Assembly: GCF_900112175.1 (NCBI RefSeq)
Contig: NZ_FOYT01000001.1
Span: 620,001-684,000, forward strand
DNA length: 64,000 nucleotides
Direction: 5' to 3'
Origin: Halogeometricum rufum
Lineage (GTDB): Archaea > Halobacteriota > Halobacteria > Halobacteriales > Haloferacaceae
Under the pieces are notes generated by a model. That model saw only the letters and a program-made list of their open reading frames with translations. It was not told where the DNA came from and searched no databases. Every line of letters begins with the position of its first letter. The first letter of the stretch is position 1. Shown here piece by piece: positions 58,927 to 64,000 of this stretch. The translations under genes and the position numbers were made by a program.

Positions 58927-60534
58927 TCAGTCGTATCCATTCCAGTTCTGGGCGGACTGTCTCCTCTTCAGTTGTATGTTCTTCTCTTCAAGTTCATCTT
59001 CGAGATCTCCACACAATTCAGATATATCTGATACTGAATCTTCGATCGCTTTTTCCGATTTGTGCCCGTACCAGAGGATTCCTTCTGCAGCTTGTCTTTC
59101 AACTCCAGACGCAAACATTTCGAGGTATAAATCAATTAGCCCATCAAGTGCGATACGAAGAGACGCAGTATCACGACCATACACGCCTGTTTCTTCACCT
59201 CCGTGGACCACGTGATTGCGTCGCCGTCGGAGGACGTCGAGTCGCATTTTTAGAAGTTTGTATCTACTTGGCCGATTCCACGGTACACTTGAGTCGGCTC
59301 GATCTGGTTGGTTCTTAACCGCACCACTCCCATACTCTATGACATCTTTTGAATCAGATGATCCACCATCGGTCATTACCAGCGCTTCTACCGCTTGCCA
59401 CAAACAGTGGTACTCATCAATGATCGTATCGGCGGCAAACGACCGATGATACGCTGCCAAGCCTTTGCGCCAAGCTTCGGTTATTTCTTGATCACACCCA
59501 GTCCGGACAAATAGTTCGTCAACTTGCTCGGACTGTTCGCTTGACAGTCTGTGCGGCGACCCGTACTCCACCGCATTAGTCGTGCCAAAATTGAGACAGT
59601 TGTGGTCCTCGTCGCAGATGAGATGGAACGGTGGCATTGGCACGTGAGATTTGTCTATTGAGTCTGTATACTCCGGAATATCGTATGGCGCGTAGTCCGT
59701 CTCGTGATCGTAAACTACTGTAGCCACACCACCGAGAATAGCCTGAATCGTCCTCCTGAATTGAACATTGGCCTCTTCAACACTTGATGCATCGTACTTA
59801 ACCCGCCAATATGAGACGGTGTTGTCGCTAGGGAGTCCGTCAGAATCACAGTACTGACTAAACGACTCTTCTGGATGTTCAATATCCCGTACTGACCCGG
59901 AGCTTAAAGCGGACTCTACTACACTCTCCCATTGCTCAGAGGTAACTGTGCGGACTGCTGATCCTCCAATATTCAATACGGACGGGAGCCGGCCCCCGTC
60001 ACTCCCGACAAGATTGAGTGCACAGTAGATTTGGAACGTTCGACTTTCATCATTGGTGTCGTTTTTATTGAGAATTTTCTCGAAGATCGCATGAGGTTTC
60101 CAATCTTCAGGGAGCTGGCTTTGTCCTATGCCCAGATTCTCTTCGATACTGTGAATTTGACTTGGCGATAGGTCTTCCGCCCATGGACTTGGCGGACCAT
60201 CGAAAAGTGACCGGACACGGTCGTCATCATCTGCCCGTGCTTCATAGGCTTCTAGCAACTCTTCTTCACATCTAACGATGCTTTCGATTGCACTATGTAT
60301 AACGTGAACCCGGTGGTGGTCGGGGAGTCTGACGTCAAACCCAAATGTCTTCGAATCTCTATCTCCACTGTTAGAGTCTGGTATGTCGGGGTCTAGTCTG
60401 TGACTGAGTATAGCAAGAATCTGAGGGTATCGTTCTCCGTGAGCCCAAATACTAGTCGTTTCTCCTTGTTCGGCTGCATAGCGGACCTCCTTAAGTGCCC
60501 AATTCAACACGAGACCCGCTGCGACGGAACTCAT
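58927..60534 (-). CDS. HEPN-domain protein, putative ribonuclease toxin partner
   Basis: A 535-residue protein from strikingly low-G+C DNA. The first ~330 residues are not recognised (GFDVRLPDHHRVHVIHSAIES; ICDEDHNCLNFGTTNAV) and may sense invasion. The C-terminal region (about 360-475) looks like an ApeA-type HEPN: FAADTIIDEYHCLWQAVEAL, then the R-N-x3-H signature at 439-444 in RRRRNHVVHGGEE. HEPN ribonucleases with this motif cleave RNA in abortive infection. A Lys/Glu coiled coil ends it (~490-520). Its ATG overlaps the methylase stop by 4 bases, so the two are translated together. Confidence 0.78.
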   Translation of the reverse strand: MSSVAAGLVLNWALKEVRYAAEQGETTSIWAHGERYPQILAILSHRLDPDIPDSNSGDRDSKTFGFDVRLPDHHRVHVIHSAIESIVRCEEELLEAYEARADDDDRVRSLFDGPPSPWAEDLSPSQIHSIEENLGIGQSQLPEDWKPHAIFEKILNKNDTNDESRTFQIYCALNLVGSDGGRLPSVLNIGGSAVRTVTSEQWESVVESALSSGSVRDIEHPEESFSQYCDSDGLPSDNTVSYWRVKYDASSVEEANVQFRRTIQAILGGVATVVYDHETDYAPYDIPEYTDSIDKSHVPMPPFHLICDEDHNCLNFGTTNAVEYGSPHRLSSEQSEQVDELFVRTGCDQEITEAWRKGLAAYHRSFAADTIIDEYHCLWQAVEALVMTDGGSSDSKDVIEYGSGAVKNQPDRADSSVPWNRPSRYKLLKMRLDVLRRRRNHVVHGGEETGVYGRDTASLRIALDGLIDLYLEMFASGVERQAAEGILWYGHKSEKAIEDSVSDISELCGDLEDELEEKNIQLKRRQSAQNWNGYD

Positions 60535-63500
60535 CCGTTGATCCCCTCAAATTCTTCTTTTACCTGTTCGAAATAGGCTTCATTCATCAGGCGTGGGTTA
60601 CTAACGCGATGGAAATCATCGCAAATGAACTCTACCTCCTCTTGATTGAACCCATACGCGTCAAAAACGGCTGCATCCACTTGTGCTTGTACCTCACGCC
60701 GCTCATCTGATGAGCCAGGTTCGATGATCTTGTCACTGACTCCAAGCTCGCTTGCAAGATCCTCGAAGGGTTCCCCGTAACAATTGAGACGGGCAGCCCT
60801 GCGCCATACCTCTTCAAAGTGTTCATCGTCGTCAGTAAGGTGTGGGAGTTGCGACTCACGGAACTTGTACATCACCACACTCTTGTCCACCTTAGTCCGC
60901 ATTAGATAATCGAACGCGAGACTGTTCAGCACCCCAACCGCGGCAAACAGTTCTTCATCTGTGAATATGCGTTTGTACGCACTATGAAGTGTGTCGTTAG
61001 ATAGATCCGAGAGATCTAGATCAACTTCTAACGGCCGGACAGTGTGCAGCTTGTTGTGGCAGACGTATCCTTTCGGGATTACGGTCGCGATCATCGTCCG
61101 CTCGTCGGTTGGTTGAGCAATGTCTCGATAGACGATTCGGTGTTCTTCACAATCGAGTTTGACGTCATCTTCTGAGAGCGGTGTTCCCCGTGTTTCCTCC
61201 AACAGATCGTTGACCACAGACTTCTTCGAGCCACTCTGAGTGACTCCTGTCTGCTCTCGGATTGCCGCAGATTCACCGACAAAATCGTACAGTTCGGATT
61301 TCAGGTTCCGAACCTGTTTCTCTCGAATTCGCTGTTTCGCGCTCCGTTCCGACCCATCGTCTACTGACCAGAACCTTGGTGGTTCTATATTAAACGCTGA
61401 GTCGTCGTACTGGAACGAATAGATGTTCCGCCCACCCAGGACTGGATAGTCTGCTTCCTCTCTCTCCTCGAAGAAGCGGTCGGAGTCGCTTGTTCTATGG
61501 AGCTCGCAGTAAGGATTTGCATACCAACTGTCGTCAACACTTCGACTTGCTTCGGGGTGCTGAATAATTGTCTTTAGTACATCCACCTGTTCTTGCGTTT
61601 GGACGATTGGGAAGGTGCCAGCAGTTGGTGAGTAATCGGCGAGTACAGATGCAGGTATATCCAGTAATCTCGACGAATCTCCCTCCTTGAGTTCTCGGAG
61701 GATTCGGAGGTCGGGCTGACCAAAGATACCGCGCAAGTGGTCTGTACTTCCAGAGTTCTTAAATACAACAATCCCAAATTTGTATCGGCTATCGATATTC
61801 TGGAAGATGCCGTTGTTTTTGAACCCAATAATGGACTCAGTTGTTTTCGACTCCATCAGCTCCTGACGGAGATCCTTCGTTGCGAGCCCAGTGAAGATGT
61901 TTCCAGGGAGGATCTGAGCGACATACGTACTTTCATCAGCCAGCTTATAGATCCGTTCTAAGAAGAGTGCGGAAAGATCGTTCTCTGTAGACCGTTTCCG
62001 TCCATCAACCTTGGGGTCCTGAAACTCGTAGTAATTGCTACTGTGGAAATACTCTGCGAGTCGGTGGATCTGTTCTTCATAGTGGTTATACTCCTCTTCG
62101 AGTCCGGGATTCGCTTTGGATACCTTGTCTATCTCTTCTTCTTGCTCACTCGGTAGTAGCGTTCTGAATGACTCAATCCGGTCCGCGTAGAACTCGTCAC
62201 GAGTCGGACGAATCCGGTCCCACGGCGGATTACCGATGATCACGTCGAACCAGCCTTCTTGATAGACCTTTGCGAACTCGACCACCCAGTGGAATGGGTT
62301 GTAATCATTGACTTCTTCCTGAGTAACCTCCTCAAGCCCAGCCTGCTCAAATTCGTTCTTGACTCGTTCGTTGAGGTCATCACGCGCAGTATTCATCTTA
62401 TTTTCAACTTCCTCGCGAAGTTCAACTGCACGCGCCCCTGACGCGGCTTCTTGATCTTCGATGAGGTCTGCGACTTCGTCGATGTAGCTCTCAACGGTAT
62501 TTTCCCCGAAGTCATCCAGCGTGGTATTATCGTCGAGAACGCTTTCTTCGTCGGTGATGAACCCAATCAAGGAGTTTCCGTCTCTGATGTTGAAATCGAT
62601 ATTCGGTAGTGGTTCTACGCGATCGGGGTCATTCTCAATTTGTGCCACCATCGACAACCACAGTCGGAGTTTACAGATCTGTACAGCTCCGTCGTCGATG
62701 TCAACACCATAAAGATTGTTCTGGATAATCAGTCGCTTGGCAGTGAGCTCCTCCTGATCTGGGTCAAGCTGGACTGCAGTTTTGAGCGGTGACTCTTGGT
62801 CATATTCGTCGGCCGTGTGAGTCCGCTTGAGCGTCCGAATAGATCGGAGATATAGTTTGAGTAGAACCTCTTCGGCGGCAAGGAGGAAGGCCCCACTTCC
62901 CACTGCAGGATCCAGAACCGCGGTCTCGAGAAGGACGTCTTTGTAGAACGTCTCTACGTCCCGATTGAGGGAGAAGACTTGCTCGAGCGAATCGTATTGC
63001 TGTGTAACCGATGAGTGTTCATTGAGTTCGTCAATTAGATATGGCCGAATCGACCGCTGGGCCATATACTCGGTGATTTCTTCGGGGGTGTAGTAGGCTC
63101 CCAGTTCCTTTTGATTGACTGTCTGTTCGAAGATATGCCCCAAGATCTCCGGTGAGAGGTATTTTGGTTCGACAATATCGAGTCGCTCGTCGACGTTCCA
63201 ATTCCACTCGTCGAGGAAACTCAATATCCTGCGGTAATTGTCATTCCGCTCTTCACTTGTCCGACCGAGTCGGATTCGTGGATTCTTGTTTTCGACGGTG
63301 GATTTTGCGAACAACCCGCCGTTCAGGTATGGAAGGTTGTCATCAGAGATGAATGAGGTGTCGATCTCACTATCTCCGTCAGCACCTTGGTCTTCTTCGG
63401 CGAGGACTTTGAAAAAGAGCGGCTCGTAGAATGCTGAGTAAACGTCGTTCTTTTCTTCGGCTGCATCATCGTGCTTCTCAAGGAGATAATCGGAGTTTCC

Positions 63501-64000
63501 GTTGAGCAGGCCCTTCTCCTGGATGAAATGGAGGAAGATGAGCCTGTTAAATAGTGTCTGGACATACCGGGCTTTCGCCTGGCCAGGTTTGTCCACATCT
63601 GATGACAGACCGATGACTTCGCCGATTAGCTCCGTTCTGTGAGTCTCGAATTCGTCATAGAATCGCTTGACAACCTCACGTGTGTCGTAGAGATTCTGAA
63701 TAGATGTAACGTCATCTGCTTTTAAATCGTTCAGCTTGTCCAGGACAGTATACTTCCGCCCATCTCCCGTGAACTGCTGCTTTTTGAATGAATATCGCTG
63801 ATAGGTGGTCTCGGTTCGTTCGCCAAACGATGGCTTTCGCGTGACAAACGTATATTGTTCGAAGTCATCAATGACAAAACAGGTCCGTTTGTTGTTGTCC
63901 AGAACACCCCGATAATCCATCGGTGACTTCCCCTCCTCGGCCAGAATGATTAGTATGAATTGACTCTCAGAGAGTTTTAGAACACGAAACGATGCCTCCT
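60531..64000 (-). CDS. Eco57I-type adenine DNA methylase, restriction/defence-like, N-terminus outside window
   Basis: A very large N6-adenine methylase, open from the stop at 60531 to the window end, so the start is missing. From the internal ATG at 63920 there are 1129 residues; the frame continues upstream in clearly protein-like sequence (ESQFILIILAEEGKSP). Relative to that ATG: motif X GAYYTPEEI near 274, motif I VLDPAVGSGAF at 335-345, catalytic NPPW at 564-567 in VIIGNPPWDRI, and a C-terminal target-recognition region (QTQEQVDVLKTII ... LGGRNIYSF). It resembles type IIG enzymes and BREX PglX. An N-terminal nuclease, if any, lies outside. Confidence 0.85.
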   Translation of the reverse strand, partial: EASFRVLKLSESQFILIILAEEGKSPMDYRGVLDNNKRTCFVIDDFEQYTFVTRKPSFGERTETTYQRYSFKKQQFTGDGRKYTVLDKLNDLKADDVTSIQNLYDTREVVKRFYDEFETHRTELIGEVIGLSSDVDKPGQAKARYVQTLFNRLIFLHFIQEKGLLNGNSDYLLEKHDDAAEEKNDVYSAFYEPLFFKVLAEEDQGADGDSEIDTSFISDDNLPYLNGGLFAKSTVENKNPRIRLGRTSEERNDNYRRILSFLDEWNWNVDERLDIVEPKYLSPEILGHIFEQTVNQKELGAYYTPEEITEYMAQRSIRPYLIDELNEHSSVTQQYDSLEQVFSLNRDVETFYKDVLLETAVLDPAVGSGAFLLAAEEVLLKLYLRSIRTLKRTHTADEYDQESPLKTAVQLDPDQEELTAKRLIIQNNLYGVDIDDGAVQICKLRLWLSMVAQIENDPDRVEPLPNIDFNIRDGNSLIGFITDEESVLDDNTTLDDFGENTVESYIDEVADLIEDQEAASGARAVELREEVENKMNTARDDLNERVKNEFEQAGLEEVTQEEVNDYNPFHWVVEFAKVYQEGWFDVIIGNPPWDRIRPTRDEFYADRIESFRTLLPSEQEEEIDKVSKANPGLEEEYNHYEEQIHRLAEYFHSSNYYEFQDPKVDGRKRSTENDLSALFLERIYKLADESTYVAQILPGNIFTGLATKDLRQELMESKTTESIIGFKNNGIFQNIDSRYKFGIVVFKNSGSTDHLRGIFGQPDLRILRELKEGDSSRLLDIPASVLADYSPTAGTFPIVQTQEQVDVLKTIIQHPEASRSVDDSWYANPYCELHRTSDSDRFFEEREEADYPVLGGRNIYSFQYDDSAFNIEPPRFWSVDDGSERSAKQRIREKQVRNLKSELYDFVGESAAIREQTGVTQSGSKKSVVNDLLEETRGTPLSEDDVKLDCEEHRIVYRDIAQPTDERTMIATVIPKGYVCHNKLHTVRPLEVDLDLSDLSNDTLHSAYKRIFTDEELFAAVGVLNSLAFDYLMRTKVDKSVVMYKFRESQLPHLTDDDEHFEEVWRRAARLNCYGEPFEDLASELGVSDKIIEPGSSDERREVQAQVDAAVFDAYGFNQEEVEFICDDFHRVSNPRLMNEAYFEQVKEEFEGING

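Larger units (their letters stand above)
55638..64000. mobile_element. Integrated element inserted at the CAT tRNA, left end
   Basis: Begins directly after the tRNA 3' end with a hairpin and a tyrosine integrase, then a run of overlapping small genes and a 551-residue winged-helix protein, followed by a low-G+C two-gene HEPN-methylase operon. By hand count, one 60-base line in the operon (61801-61860) has 26 G/C, against 45 of 60 in a typical chromosomal line (51301-51360). The right end lies outside the window. Confidence 0.72.

Noticed and set aside
58927-60534. Calling the HEPN gene's N-terminal region a nuclease or helicase
   Set aside because: No Walker, DEAD or PD-(D/E)xK motif can be seen; the region is left as unknown.

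Overview
The window is chromosomal DNA of a halophilic archaeon (class Halobacteria, most likely family Haloferacaceae). The evidence is high G+C, Asp/Glu-rich proteins, many promoters about 25-32 bases before the start codon (leaderless style), typical haloarchaeal families (HalOD1, bacterio-opsin-activator HTH, DUF5789, DUF5790, doublet histone), and a gene order that, from memory, follows Haloferax volcanii from citrate synthase through gapII-pgk-gapI, ribosomal L10e and azf to rpa2-histone-deacetylase. Genus cannot be fixed without a search.

Layout. 1-15.8 kb: threonine ammonia-lyase (cut by the window edge), MATE and MFS transporters, citrate synthase, a duplicated PhoU/TrkA-C protein, HTH regulators, a deacylase/threonine-synthase-like pair, a PAS histidine kinase and methyltransferases. 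16-25.5 kb: zinc-finger protein, aminopeptidase, type II GAPDH, then a gapI-pgk pair on the other strand, Hsp20, an ATP-grasp ligase and L10e, whose 3' end is tandemly duplicated. 25.6-39.5 kb: anion transporter, glutamine amidotransferase, NucS, cold-shock protein, Hsp20/GvpH-like protein, rhodanese-metallo-beta-lactamase fusion, membrane proteins and another PAS/HTH regulator. 39.5-42.3 kb: lower-G+C genes, an apparent integrase remnant and tRNA-Phe and tRNA-Val genes with extra copies of their own 3' ends. 42.3-49.3 kb: DUF192, ABC exporter, creatininase-family and dihydroneopterin-aldolase-family proteins, and Azf glucose-6-phosphate dehydrogenase. 49.3-49.9 kb: two tRNA-Arg genes amid repeats and tRNA 3' fragments. 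50-55.3 kb: RPA-like protein, doublet histone, histone deacetylase family protein and CCA-adding enzyme.

55.4-64 kb: tRNA-Asn, then a CAT-anticodon tRNA that looks like the attachment site of an integrated element. The element starts with a tyrosine integrase and a chain of overlapping genes ending in a 551-residue winged-helix protein. It continues with a strikingly low-G+C two-gene operon: a large Eco57I-type adenine methylase running off the window, overlapped by a HEPN-domain protein. That operon is the best candidate for an undescribed system: a restriction/modification-like protein coupled to a putative HEPN ribonuclease.

Two themes stand out. Central carbon metabolism is grouped: citrate synthase, both GAPDH types, phosphoglycerate kinase and Azf. 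tRNA loci are sites of recombination: four of five tRNA loci show 3'-end fragments or an adjacent integrase.
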